Shown: positions 40,379-48,770 of the stretch, one piece after another
Position numbering within the stretch: position 1 is the first letter of the stretch
Layout of the letters: each line of letters starts with the position of its first letter
NCBI RefSeq assembly: GCF_014836755.1
Contig: NZ_JACSQF010000004.1
Span: forward strand, 124,001-188,000
Origin: Oerskovia merdavium
Lineage (GTDB): Bacteria > Actinomycetota > Actinomycetes > Actinomycetales > Cellulomonadaceae
Direction: 5' to 3'
Length of the DNA: 64,000 bases
Notes under the pieces: generated by a model
The model's input: the letters and a program-made list of their open reading frames with translations, nothing else
What the model was told of the DNA's origin: nothing
The model's database searches: none
Translations under genes and position numbers: made by a program

Positions 40379-41982
40379 GGGGTCTTCCACTCGGTGTCTT
40401 CGATGATCTCGGTCGCCCCGGTGTCCGGGCCACCACCGACCTCGGGCAGGGCCGTGCGGACGACCTGCGTGGGCTGGTCGTCCGGGAACGCGCCGTGCGC
40501 AGCGGGCTCACGCTGCCCGACGGCGGAGCGCCCGTCCGCGAGGTCGGCGGCACCCTGGGCGCCGGCCTGGACCACGACGGGCTGGGGGCCGGTGTCCGGG
40601 CGCTCGGAAGCGCGGGACGGGGCGACCTGGCCGCGCACCGGCAGGGAGGACGGCCGGCGCGCGTTGTCGGAGATGCGCAGCAGGAGCCCGACCACGAGCC
40701 AGTTCGCGAGCAGCGACGAACCGCCTTGCGCGACGAACGGCATGGTCAGACCCGTGAGGGGGATGATCCGGGTGATCCCGCCGATGACGACGAACAGCTG
40801 CCACGCCATGACGAACGCGAGGCCGCCCGCGAGGAGCTTGCCGAACCCGTCGCGGACGCCGATCGCGGTACGCAGACCGCGCTCGACCAGGACGAGGTAC
40901 ATGACCAGGATCGCGAGCAGGCCCGTGAGCCCGAGCTCCTCGCCGAGCGAGGTGTAGATGAAGTCGGAGAACGAGTACGGCACCAGGCGGGGATAGCCCT
41001 CGCCCCAGCCCGTGCCGGTGAGCCCACCGTTGGCGAGACCGAACATGCCGCCCACGAGCTGGCCCGAGCCGCCCGGGTCACGGCCGTAGATCTCCGGGTC
41101 GAGGGGGTGCAGCCAGACGTCGACGCGGGCCTGCACGTGCGGGAAGGCCGAGGCTGCGACGACGGCGCCCACGGCGAACATGCTCAGACCGATCGCGACC
41201 CAGCTGAAGCGTTCGGTCGCGATGTACAGCATGGCCACGAAGAGGCCGAAGAACAGGAGGGAGGTCCCCAGGTCGCGCTCGAAGATCAGCACCGCCAGCG
41301 AGGCGGCCCAGACGATGACGAGCGGCCCCAGGTCCCGCAGGCGCGGGAGCTGGAGCCCGAGGACCTTGGGGCCGGCGAGCGCGAGCGTGTCCCGGTTGGT
41401 CACGAGATAGCCCGCGAAGAAGATCGCGAAGGCGATCTTGGCGAACTCCGCGGGCTGGAGCGACATGCCGGCGATGTTGACCCAGATGCGGGCGCCGTTG
41501 ATGTTGCGCCCGATCACGGGGAGCAGAGGCAGCACGACGAGCACCAGGCCGACGATCATGGCCGTGTAGGAGTACTTCCGCAGCGTCCGGTGGTCCTTGA
41601 GGAGCCACACGACCACGCACGCCGCGATGACGCCGAGCGCCGTCCACATGAGCTGCTTGGACGCGAGGTCCTTGTCGCTGCCGACGAGCTTGCCGCCGAT
41701 GTCGATGCGGTTGATCATCCCGAGGCCGATCCCGTTGAGGGCGATCGTGACCGGCAGGATGACCGGGTCGGCGTACGGGGCCTTGAGGCGCAGGACCACG
41801 TGCCCGACGACGGCGAGCGCGACGAGGCCCGCGCTGTAGACGTAGAAGTTGGTGGGCAGCTCACCGAGCATCGACAGGCCGACGGAGGCGTAGGCGCCGA
41901 TGCCGAGGGCGAGGGCGAGCACGAGCAGGCCCGCCTCGGCCCGCCGCGAGGGACGCACCTCGTGGGGCTCGACCGTCGCCAT
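40375..41982 (-). CDS. rodA: SEDS peptidoglycan glycosyltransferase, FtsW/RodA family
   Basis: A 535-residue polytopic protein with about ten membrane helices and the SEDS motifs (GARIWVNIAGMSLQPAEFAKI, YSFSDFIYTSLGEELGL, PFVAQGGSSLLANW). It polymerizes glycan strands with PbpA. A 90-residue acidic C-terminal tail is cytoplasmic. Start codon shares one base with the pstP stop (TGATG). Confidence 0.95.
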   Translation of the reverse strand: MATVEPHEVRPSRRAEAGLLVLALALGIGAYASVGLSMLGELPTNFYVYSAGLVALAVVGHVVLRLKAPYADPVILPVTIALNGIGLGMINRIDIGGKLVGSDKDLASKQLMWTALGVIAACVVVWLLKDHRTLRKYSYTAMIVGLVLVVLPLLPVIGRNINGARIWVNIAGMSLQPAEFAKIAFAIFFAGYLVTNRDTLALAGPKVLGLQLPRLRDLGPLVIVWAASLAVLIFERDLGTSLLFFGLFVAMLYIATERFSWVAIGLSMFAVGAVVAASAFPHVQARVDVWLHPLDPEIYGRDPGGSGQLVGGMFGLANGGLTGTGWGEGYPRLVPYSFSDFIYTSLGEELGLTGLLAILVMYLVLVERGLRTAIGVRDGFGKLLAGGLAFVMAWQLFVVIGGITRIIPLTGLTMPFVAQGGSSLLANWLVVGLLLRISDNARRPSSLPVRGQVAPSRASERPDTGPQPVVVQAGAQGAADLADGRSAVGQREPAAHGAFPDDQPTQVVRTALPEVGGGPDTGATEIIEDTEWKTP

Positions 41983-43394
41983 CAGGGGGCCGCCGGCGGG
42001 TCGGTCGTGGTCTCGGGGGGCACGGTGCCGTCGGCCGGGGCGGCAGGGTCCGTGGTCGTGTCGGCCGGGGGTGTGGTCGCTGCGGTGCCCGCGGGCTCCT
42101 GCGTGGAGGTGTCGGTCTCGGCCTGGGCGTCGGCGACGAGGCGCGCCGCGCGGTCACGGGCGTCGTCGAACGACGTGGCGCTGATGGTCTCGGTGAGCCG
42201 GTCGACGACGTAGGGCGGGAGGTCGTCGACCTTGTCCCCCGTGAGCTCGATCGGGGTCGAGAGCGTGAGGGGGCCCGCGCTGGTGGGGATGCCCCGGAAG
42301 ACCGCGACCTGGCCGTCGGACACGCCCACGTAGTACTGGTCCTGCGTCCACCGGTAGCCGTACAGGCCGCCCGCGCCGACGACCGCGAGGATCGCGATCG
42401 TCACGACGGGGGCGATCCAGCGGCGCGGGCGCTTGCCCGGGCGCACGTCGGAGTCGTCACCGGTCGCGTCGGTGCCGTCCTGCGGGGCGTGCGCGGGGTC
42501 CTCGGCCGAGACCTCCGTGGACTCCCCGGCGGACGACGCGGCGGCGACGAGCGTGGCCGCACGTGCCGCGGGGCCGTCCTGGGCAGAGGTGGGACGGTCG
42601 CGGTCGATCGCGGCCGAGCCGACGACGACCGGCACGGTGGAGGGACCCGCGCCGTCGGCCAGGGTGTCGAGGTCGACGACGTCGGCCACGACGACCGTCA
42701 CGTTGTCCGTGCTGCCGGCCCGGAGGGCGAGCTGGAGGAGCTGGTCGGCGCACTCGTCGGTGTCCGCGACGGTGCTCAGGGTGTGCTCGAGCGTCTCGAT
42801 GCTCACGAACCCCGACAGGCCGTCCGAGCAGAGCATCCAGCGGTCGCCGGGGCGCGCCTCGCGCACCGACATGTCCGGTGTGAGGTCGACGTCGAAGTCG
42901 CCGAGGACCCGCATCACGACGTTGCGCTGCGGGTGGTACTCGGCCTCCTCCGGCGTGATGCGGCCCGTGTCGACGAGGTGCTGGACGAACGTGTGGTCGG
43001 TCGTGACCTGGTTCAGGACCCCGTCGCGCAGCAGGTACGCGCGCGAGTCGCCGAGGTGCGCCATCGCGAGCGCGTTGCCGCTGCGCAGGATCGCGGTGAC
43101 CGTGGTGCCCATGCCGGCGAGCTCGGGAGTCACCTCGCTGCGCTCGACCAGGTCGAGACGCGCGCTGTCGATCGACGACTCGAGGTGGGACAGGGCGTCG
43201 TCGGGCCCGTGCGACTCCCCGTCGAGAGGCGCGAGCGCCGCGATGGCGAGCGAGGACGCGACGTCGCCGCCCGCGTGCCCGCCCATGCCGTCCGCGACGA
43301 CGAGGAGGTGGGGACCCGCGTAGCCGGAGTCCTGGTTGTTCGAGCGGACGAGGCCGACGTCGGAGACCGCGGCGTACCTGAGTGCGATGTTCAT
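41982..43394 (-). CDS. pstP: PP2C-family phosphatase PstP
   Basis: A 470-residue Ser/Thr phosphatase that reverses PknA/PknB phosphorylation. Metal-binding motifs SNNQDSGY, VVADGMGGHAGG, HLGDSRAYLL, LCSDGLSGF and STDNVTVVVADV are complete within residues 1-240. One membrane segment follows near 325-345 and then an extracytoplasmic domain with a Thr/Pro-rich tail. Confidence 0.95.
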   Translation of the reverse strand: MNIALRYAAVSDVGLVRSNNQDSGYAGPHLLVVADGMGGHAGGDVASSLAIAALAPLDGESHGPDDALSHLESSIDSARLDLVERSEVTPELAGMGTTVTAILRSGNALAMAHLGDSRAYLLRDGVLNQVTTDHTFVQHLVDTGRITPEEAEYHPQRNVVMRVLGDFDVDLTPDMSVREARPGDRWMLCSDGLSGFVSIETLEHTLSTVADTDECADQLLQLALRAGSTDNVTVVVADVVDLDTLADGAGPSTVPVVVGSAAIDRDRPTSAQDGPAARAATLVAAASSAGESTEVSAEDPAHAPQDGTDATGDDSDVRPGKRPRRWIAPVVTIAILAVVGAGGLYGYRWTQDQYYVGVSDGQVAVFRGIPTSAGPLTLSTPIELTGDKVDDLPPYVVDRLTETISATSFDDARDRAARLVADAQAETDTSTQEPAGTAATTPPADTTTDPAAPADGTVPPETTTDPPAAP

Positions 43395-43400
43395 GGCGCG

Positions 43401-43925
43401 CTACCGCTGCAGCTCGACGATGCTCTGCCCAACCCGCACGCTCACTCCGGGGGCGAGGGGCTGGATCCCGGTGATGCGCTGCTCGTTGATGTAGGTGCCG
43501 TTCGTCGAGCCGAGGTCCTCCACGTACCAGGTGCCACCCTGGGGGAAGATCCGGGCGTGCCGGGACGACGAGTAGTCGTCGTCGAGGACAAGGGTGCAGC
43601 TCGGGGCGCGGCCCAGCAGGATCGAGGACGCGGAGAGCGGGACCGTGGTCCCGCGCAGCGGGCCCGCGGTCACGACGAGCCGGGTGGGCCCCGTCGGGGC
43701 CGGGGACGCGGGAGCAGCAGGGGTCGGGGCCGAGGGGACCGATGCTGCCGCACCGCGTCCGGCGGTGGGTGCGGTGCGGTGCGCGTCCTCGCGCCCCTTG
43801 CCCTTGCGTGCCGTGATCTTGGTGCCGTACAGGTCGCGTCGCAGCACACCGATCGCGGCGAACACGAACACCCACAGCAGGACCAGGTAGCCCAGCCGCA
43901 GCAGGGTGAACGTCAGCTCGGTCAT
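43401..43925 (-). CDS. fhaB: FHA-domain protein FhaB (FipA-like)
   Basis: A 174-residue protein: an N-terminal membrane segment (LTFTLLRLGYLVLLWVFVFAAIGVL), a Pro/Ala linker, and a C-terminal FHA phosphothreonine-binding domain (LLGRAPSCTLVLDDDYSSSRHARI, LGSTNGTYIN). It reads signals from PknA/B. Start is the ATG at 43925, matching the family N-terminus MTELTFTLLR. Confidence 0.93.
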   Translation of the reverse strand: MTELTFTLLRLGYLVLLWVFVFAAIGVLRRDLYGTKITARKGKGREDAHRTAPTAGRGAAASVPSAPTPAAPASPAPTGPTRLVVTAGPLRGTTVPLSASSILLGRAPSCTLVLDDDYSSSRHARIFPQGGTWYVEDLGSTNGTYINEQRITGIQPLAPGVSVRVGQSIVELQR

Positions 43926-43935
43926 GCGGGGTGGA

Positions 43936-44640
43936 TCACCATTCCTCGTTCTCGGGCGCACCCGTCCAGAACATGATGCGGGTCCGCCCGATGGTCAGGC
44001 TGTTCCCGTCGAGCAGGGTAGCGGCCGGGACCTGGTGGCCCTCGACGAAGAGTCCGTTCGTGGAACCGAGGTCCGTCGCGATGACTCCGTCCGGCGTCAC
44101 CCGGATCTCGAGGTGACGGCGTGAGACCCCGGGGTCGTCGACGACGATGTCCGCCTCGGAGCCGCGGCCGATCACGGTCACGGGACCGGTCAGCAGGTAC
44201 CGCTGGCCGTCGATGTCCACCAGGGGGTGGCGCGCGCTCGGCGCCGACACCGTCGCCGGGGCGACGTTCCCGCGCACGCTCGCCGAGCGCAGCTGGAAGC
44301 GGCCCGTGTCGAGCGAGTCGTCCTGCTCGAAGGACACGCTGACCGGGCCGACGAACGCGTAGTGCTGCGACGCCGCGTGCTCGGTGACGTTGGCCGCGAG
44401 CTCGTCCGCGAGGGACTCGGCGCCCCACCCGTCGATCTGCGCGTAGTCGTCCGGTGACAGCTCGATGGTGAACTGGTTGGGCACCACGGTCCGGTCGCGG
44501 TCCACGACCGCGGCCCGGTCGTCGACCTCACGACGCAGAGCGCTCGCCAGCTCGACGGGCTTCACCTCGCTGCGTCCGACCTTGAACGCGTTGTTGACGA
44601 CGCGTTCGACGCCCTTCTCGAAACGATCCAGGACTCCCAT
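43936..44640 (-). CDS. fhaA: FHA-domain protein FhaA (DUF3662-FHA)
   Basis: A 234-residue cytoplasmic protein: DUF3662 at residues 1-125 (MGVLDRFEKGVERVVNNAF) and an FHA domain at the end (VIGRGSEADIVVDDPGVSRRHLEI, LGSTNGLFVEG). In mycobacteria FhaA binds the phosphorylated MviN pseudokinase, and a separate pseudokinase gene exists at 3.4 kb here. The ATG follows GGGAGGAGGTGGC, a strong site, as expected for the first gene of the operon. Confidence 0.95.
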   Translation of the reverse strand: MGVLDRFEKGVERVVNNAFKVGRSEVKPVELASALRREVDDRAAVVDRDRTVVPNQFTIELSPDDYAQIDGWGAESLADELAANVTEHAASQHYAFVGPVSVSFEQDDSLDTGRFQLRSASVRGNVAPATVSAPSARHPLVDIDGQRYLLTGPVTVIGRGSEADIVVDDPGVSRRHLEIRVTPDGVIATDLGSTNGLFVEGHQVPAATLLDGNSLTIGRTRIMFWTGAPENEEW

Positions 44641-44932
44641 GCCACCTCCTCCCTCATCGACGTTCCCTCGACCGGGGTACACGGTCCCCGGGCAGACTAC
44701 CTAGATCGTAACGACCCGGAGCCTCGACGGGCCGGGAATCTCCCGGAATCGAGGGGGAGATCGCGGGGAGATCGGGTGACTCGGGCGTGAGCCGCTCCGT
44801 GGAGCGGCTAGTGTTCTCTCTGGTGCACCACCGGGTTCAGGCTCGGCTGGGGCGCAGGTGGAAGAGCGCACGAGGACGGCCGGACGACCGATGCACGGTT
44901 GGGTCTGCTGTCGTGATAATCTTCTGCGGCAC
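44641..44932. promoter_or_regulatory. fhaA operon leader and tRNA-Leu upstream region
   Basis: 292 bases without a gene. GATAAT at 44915-44920 is a good -10 box for tRNA-Leu; TGCACG 17 bases upstream is a poor -35. On the - strand TAGTCT (44694-44699) may serve the fhaA operon. Confidence 0.4.
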
Positions 44933-45015
44933 GCGCGAGTGGCGGAATGGCAGACGCGCTAGCTTCAGGTGCTAGTGTCCGAAAGGGCGTGGGGGTTCAA
45001 GTCCCCCCTCGCGCA
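44933..45015 (+). tRNA. tRNA-Leu (CAG)
   Basis: 83 bases, class II with a long variable arm: acceptor GCGCGAG/CTCGCGC, anticodon CAG at 44966-44968 in the loop TTCAGGT, variable stem GTGTCCGAAAGGGCGT, T-loop GGTTCAAGTCC. CCA is not encoded. Confidence 0.96.
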
Positions 45016-45018
45016 CGT

Positions 45019-45092
45019 GAAGACGGTTTCGTACTAGGAACCGTCGGCAGTTCGTTAATGGTCTCGGTCGGGTTCTCCCGGCCGAGACCATT
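45019..45092 (+). terminator. Two hairpins after tRNA-Leu
   Basis: GACGGTT/AACCGTC near 45019-45042, then AATGGTCTCGG-CGGG pairing with CCCG-CCGAGACCATT at 45057-45092. The second is a strong terminator. The accessory island begins right after. Confidence 0.75.
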
Positions 45093-45237
45093 GTCGTTGG
45101 GGCTGCTTCAGCCCTGAGATGCGCTGGCGCCACAGGCTTGGAGCCGCGCTGGAGTTCTCGGAGCCTCGACTCTTGCGCGCACTCGGAGGTTCAGGGCGCG
45201 CTCGGCGTACTGGTGGCGTGCTGTGGTCGTCAGGTGC

Positions 45238-46743
45238 TCACGAGGTCGTGTGCCGGAAGTCCTTGCCGGGTGGAGCGCGGTGCTTGGTCTTGCGGGACCG
45301 GGTGCCGCGGCCGACTGGCCTGGTGTCGGGCTTCTCGCCGAGCTCGATCTGCCAGGGTTCAGGCAGTGCGCGGGCGCTGAACCACTTGTGGATCTGGATC
45401 GCGTTGTGTCCGGCGATGGCGAACGCGAGGAGCAGGTTCGTTGCCTGACGCCCGAGGACCTGGATGAAGCCGTGGTTGATGTCGGCATCGAGGAAGCGGA
45501 GCTGGGCGTTGAGGCCTTCGACAAGTGTGCGCCGGTTGTAGGAGAGTGCCCAGGCCGTTGACTGCCAGGGAAGTCGTTGTCGGTCACGTTCATGGTCTGT
45601 GTCGGCGACGGTGATCGTCGCCGCGCATCCGCACGGGTGGCCTGGGACGCATCGCGTTGTCGGGATCTCCGGGCCTCGACGCATCGAGGCCGGGCTGTTC
45701 GGGCAGCGCACGTGCCCCGCCACAGCAGGGCCTTTGAGGCGCTGTGTTCCGCGGTTCGCATCGTGCCGACTGTGGGCGATGAAGCGGTATGGCTCGCGGG
45801 CGTCGAAGTCTTCGCGGATGCGCGCCTTGTCTCCGGCGCGCGCGTATGGCGCGGGCGGCCTGATGTCACGCAGAGCGTCAGGGATCGCGTCGGAGTACAG
45901 GTGCCCATCGAGCCAGATCGTCCCGGGCGCGGGTCCTGGGCGGACGCCGCGTTGGCTGGTGTGCAGGTCCATGGTGACATCGATGCCGAGCTGACGAAGC
46001 GGCCGGGCGAAGTTCTCAGGCCTCGCGGTGGTGTAGCCCCGGTCGAACAGTGCTTCGTCGATCTCGCAGAAGCTCTGGATGGCCCGCGTGAGGGCGAGAG
46101 CGGCCGGGCCGCGGTCGGTCACCCCCGGGCGGAGCACCATCCCGGCGCAGAGAGTGGGGATCGGGGCCTCCCCTGGTCGGGGGATGTGAGCCGCTAGGTG
46201 AAGCTCGTATCCGACGTAGTGCTCGGTCGGGCGGCGACTGGTAGGAGTGCGCTTGCCCCAGCCGGCGTCAGGGTCGGCACAGACTTGTCCTTCGGGGCCG
46301 CGGTACCCGTGGGAGTACGAGGTGGCGAACGACTCGAAGTCTGTACCGTCGATCGCGATGCCGCGAGTGCGCCGAAGAGTCCTGGGCAGGCTGGCCTGGA
46401 CTATTGCGGTCGCGATCTCGTCCGGTGCCATGTCGACGGCGGGGCAGCCCGGTGGACAGGGATCGACTTCGCCGGTGTCACCGTTGACCCGCATGGCGTG
46501 GTCGTGGTCGACGTGGATTCCCTCATGTGTTGCCTCCACCAAGGCGGCGAACGTGTCGCGTATCCGCTTGTACAGGCGACCTCGCTCCGGAGGGTTGCTC
46601 ATCCACCACTCGGGGATGCCCAGCAGGCGTCGGCTCTTCGGCGAGAGGGCAACGACAGTCCGCTCGATCGCACGAAGCGTCATCTTCTCGGTGTCGGTCA
46701 TCGCATGCAGGAACAGGATCCGTGTCAGGCACTCGATGCTCAC
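45238..46743 (-). CDS. DDE transposase-like protein (DDE_Tnp_1 type)
   Basis: 501 residues from the GTG at 46743. The candidate catalytic triad is Asp132 in GIAIDGTDFES, Asp234 in ALFDRGYT and Glu409 in LVEGLNAQLRF; DPDAGWGK and GYELHLAA between them fit the RNase H fold of IS1182/IS4-like enzymes. A Cys-rich insertion (residues 347-373) could bind zinc. The same frame continues upstream without a start codon through codons for SKQIISASTKKYGRPRK, a transposase-like N-terminal stretch, up to a TAG near 46814. The real product may therefore be made by frameshifting from the overlapping small ORF, or the 5' end may be broken. Confidence 0.7.
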   Translation of the reverse strand: MSIECLTRILFLHAMTDTEKMTLRAIERTVVALSPKSRRLLGIPEWWMSNPPERGRLYKRIRDTFAALVEATHEGIHVDHDHAMRVNGDTGEVDPCPPGCPAVDMAPDEIATAIVQASLPRTLRRTRGIAIDGTDFESFATSYSHGYRGPEGQVCADPDAGWGKRTPTSRRPTEHYVGYELHLAAHIPRPGEAPIPTLCAGMVLRPGVTDRGPAALALTRAIQSFCEIDEALFDRGYTTARPENFARPLRQLGIDVTMDLHTSQRGVRPGPAPGTIWLDGHLYSDAIPDALRDIRPPAPYARAGDKARIREDFDAREPYRFIAHSRHDANRGTQRLKGPAVAGHVRCPNSPASMRRGPEIPTTRCVPGHPCGCAATITVADTDHERDRQRLPWQSTAWALSYNRRTLVEGLNAQLRFLDADINHGFIQVLGRQATNLLLAFAIAGHNAIQIHKWFSARALPEPWQIELGEKPDTRPVGRGTRSRKTKHRAPPGKDFRHTTS

Positions 46744-46933
46744 TTTGCGCGGACGCCCGTACTTCTTCGTGCTGGCCGAGATGATTTGCTTGGAGCTTGG
46801 GGTTTGCCGCCATCGCTATCGCGCGAGCGACGCGGTGTGTCTCGGTGAGCGGGTTGGGGCGATACACGATGACGCTCTGTCCCGACGCAGTGAGGGGCGG
46901 GCGGGACGTCATCGTGACCGCAGGAGCGCTCAT
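46744..46933 (-). CDS. Small ORF linking recombinase and transposase, possible frameshift donor
   Basis: An ATG at 46933 overlaps the recombinase stop (ATGA). About 60 codons, MSAPAVTMTSRPPL to AIAMAANPK, look protein-like and lead into the region where the transposase frame lies one base further (+1). At the junction the sequence is GCAAACCCCAAGCTCC, with CCC followed by A, a plausible +1 slip site. Without a shift the frame runs on as Arg/Pro-rich chance sequence to 46523. I give only the part before the transposase start. Confidence 0.4.
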
Positions 46934-47904
46934 CGGCGGGTGAGCTCCTCGAACAGGCTCTCTTCGTCGATCAGTGGCAGGTAGGCCATGAGGTGACCGA
47001 ACGTCTTCCAGGACGAGACGCCGGCCATCTGGGCCAGGCCGTTGAGGTGGACGCGGTTGTCCAGGTGCCGCAACAGCCACGTGGCTCGAAGGCGGTGTGC
47101 CTTGAGATCAGGGCAGTCAAGGGGGCGATCGATGTCTTCGAGGAGATGGCCCAGAGGGGCGCGGTCCCACTCCTTGGCGGCGAATCCGAGAATCGGCGTC
47201 GCAGGATCGGTGGAGCAGATCTCCGCAAGCGTGGTGTCGTGGGGCGGACTGATCGGTACGAGGCGAGCGTGTTCACCGGAGATGTTCAAGCAGAGGCGCC
47301 CGTGGCGTTCGACGAGGTCGTCGGTCGTGGCTGACCGTGCTTCGCGTGGGTAGACGCCTGTTCCAAGCCCAAGAGCAAGGAACGCAGTAAGGCGACGCCG
47401 TTGCAGGGCTGTGCGCTGGTGCGCTGCGACCTCGAGTAGACGGGCGACTTCCGCCGGCGTGTAGGGGACGATCGCGTAGTCCCCGCGAAGGCGCTGAGCT
47501 CGTGGTGGCCATGGCGCCTTGCGTGTCACGGCCGCGGAGAAGCGGCGAAGGTCCGAGCGCCGGGTGGCGCGCGATGACTCGGCGAGGTGTCCGCACGCGA
47601 CCGCGATGTAGCGCTCGACCATGTCCGGGGTGAAGATCGCCTCCCGGTCCAGCGGCATCCCCTGGCGGTGCGCCCAGACGACGAACTGCGACAAGGTCCT
47701 CATGGTTTCGGTCGCCCGACGCCGGTCGACGGGTTCCAGGTCGAGCCCGACCTGGCAAGTGAACTGGGCGACCGGGGCCCAGTGCTCGGGGCGGATCGCG
47801 TTCGGTCGGTAGCCGCGCACGACGTTGGTGGCGTGGGCGAGTTCTTCGGCGTGGCGGTTGACGGACTCAGTTCCAGAAGAGCACTCTGAAGGTGCTGTAG
47901 ACAT
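46930..47904 (-). CDS. Tyrosine recombinase-like integrase
   Basis: 324 residues. An N-terminal SAM-like DNA-binding half (about 25-130) is followed by a catalytic half with candidate residues Arg187/190 in GTGVYPREAR, His270-Arg273 in KAHRLRATWLL, Trp299 and Tyr308 (WKTFGHLMAYLP, nine residues apart as in the family). The lysine on the beta turn is not obvious and the Arg I motif is unusual, so activity is uncertain. Its stop overlaps the small ORF. Confidence 0.65.
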   Translation of the reverse strand: MSTAPSECSSGTESVNRHAEELAHATNVVRGYRPNAIRPEHWAPVAQFTCQVGLDLEPVDRRRATETMRTLSQFVVWAHRQGMPLDREAIFTPDMVERYIAVACGHLAESSRATRRSDLRRFSAAVTRKAPWPPRAQRLRGDYAIVPYTPAEVARLLEVAAHQRTALQRRRLTAFLALGLGTGVYPREARSATTDDLVERHGRLCLNISGEHARLVPISPPHDTTLAEICSTDPATPILGFAAKEWDRAPLGHLLEDIDRPLDCPDLKAHRLRATWLLRHLDNRVHLNGLAQMAGVSSWKTFGHLMAYLPLIDEESLFEELTRR

Positions 47905-48037
47905 GGAAGTACCCCCAATAGGACTTGCGGGTGTTTCTGGCAGCGGAGCGCAAGTCCGCTGTAGCGAGGCGATCGGGTTCAGGAGCTGGAACTCCTGGGC
48001 CCGTTTTCGCGCGTTCGGCGCACTGCGCCGATCCCGG

Positions 48038-48274
48038 TCAGCCCATGGCAGCCCCGTTGCCGTCGTCGAGGGCGCGGGAGAGAACGTTGGCGAGCACCAC
48101 GGTCACGGGAAGCCCGGACTCGTGGGCAGTGTCGTACAGGCGCTGCGCGATGGTGGCGGGGATGCGGGCGTCGAAACGCACCAGCTCATCCGGCCTATAG
48201 GCGCGCTCATGCGACGCCGGCCGACCTGTACGTGCGGATCGGATGACGATCCGGCCCTCATGACGCTCGTCCAC
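48038..48274 (-). CDS. Ribbon-helix-helix-like small protein
   Basis: 78 residues. VRFDARIPATIAQRLYDTAHESGLPVTVVLANVLSRAL fits a ribbon-helix-helix DNA-binding fold (strand plus two helices) as in CopG/ParD/MobC proteins. GTG start with GGGAGGTGG upstream, a strong site. It may regulate the mobile module or assist the recombinase. Confidence 0.55.
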   Translation of the reverse strand: MDERHEGRIVIRSARTGRPASHERAYRPDELVRFDARIPATIAQRLYDTAHESGLPVTVVLANVLSRALDDGNGAAMG

Positions 48275-48770
48275 CTACTCCACCTCCCGATCGAGACCGC
48301 GCACATTCGACGAAACGCGGGTCCGTAGACCCGATCACGCCGGATGGTCAGTCCGACCAGGGTGGTTGGTTGGTGGTACTCAAGCGCCACGCGGCAGATT
48401 GCCCAGACGATGTGGCGGGCCCCCGCACTAGGTACGGGCAACGGTTTCCAAGGTAGCGAAAACGTCGAGCAGCCGTTACCGGACACGCGGACGGCTTGTC
48501 GTGTGAGTCGCAACGCTGTGAGTCGCATCGCTAGGTGGCGTGCTTCTGGGAGCAGTCAGTGGCCGATGAGGAGGGCTTCTCTGGCGGCGTCGACGAGCTC
48601 TGGGGGTGAGGTTGTGCGCCACGCGCCGGCGTGCTGAGAAGCGGCTGGGAAGCGGCGACGCCACGACCACCAGCAGCACCGTAGTCAAACGCGCTTAGCG
48701 TCGCGCGCCATCTCGCGCTCCGCATTCCTATGGGCCATCACCCAGTCCGCAAACGGGTGGGAGACACGCC
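48275..48770. other. Gap with a decayed coding fragment
   Basis: 496 bases. Direct repeat TGTGAGTCGCA near 48502 and 48519. On the - strand, near 48560-48625, the codons TTSPPELVDAAREALLIGH followed by a stop look like the end of a decayed gene; nothing else is supported. Confidence 0.35.

Larger units (their letters stand above)
45093..48300 (-). mobile_element. Transposon-like module: RHH protein, tyrosine recombinase, small ORF, DDE transposase
   Basis: Four co-oriented genes with overlaps or short gaps. Terminal inverted repeats were not identified by eye, so the limits are approximate. Both a tyrosine recombinase-like protein and a DDE transposase-like protein are present, which is an uncommon pair. 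Confidence 0.6.

Noticed and set aside
44933-45015. tRNA-Leu as the integration site (attL) of the island
   Set aside because: The island begins right after it, but I found no second copy of the tRNA 3' end at the right side, so integration there is not supported.
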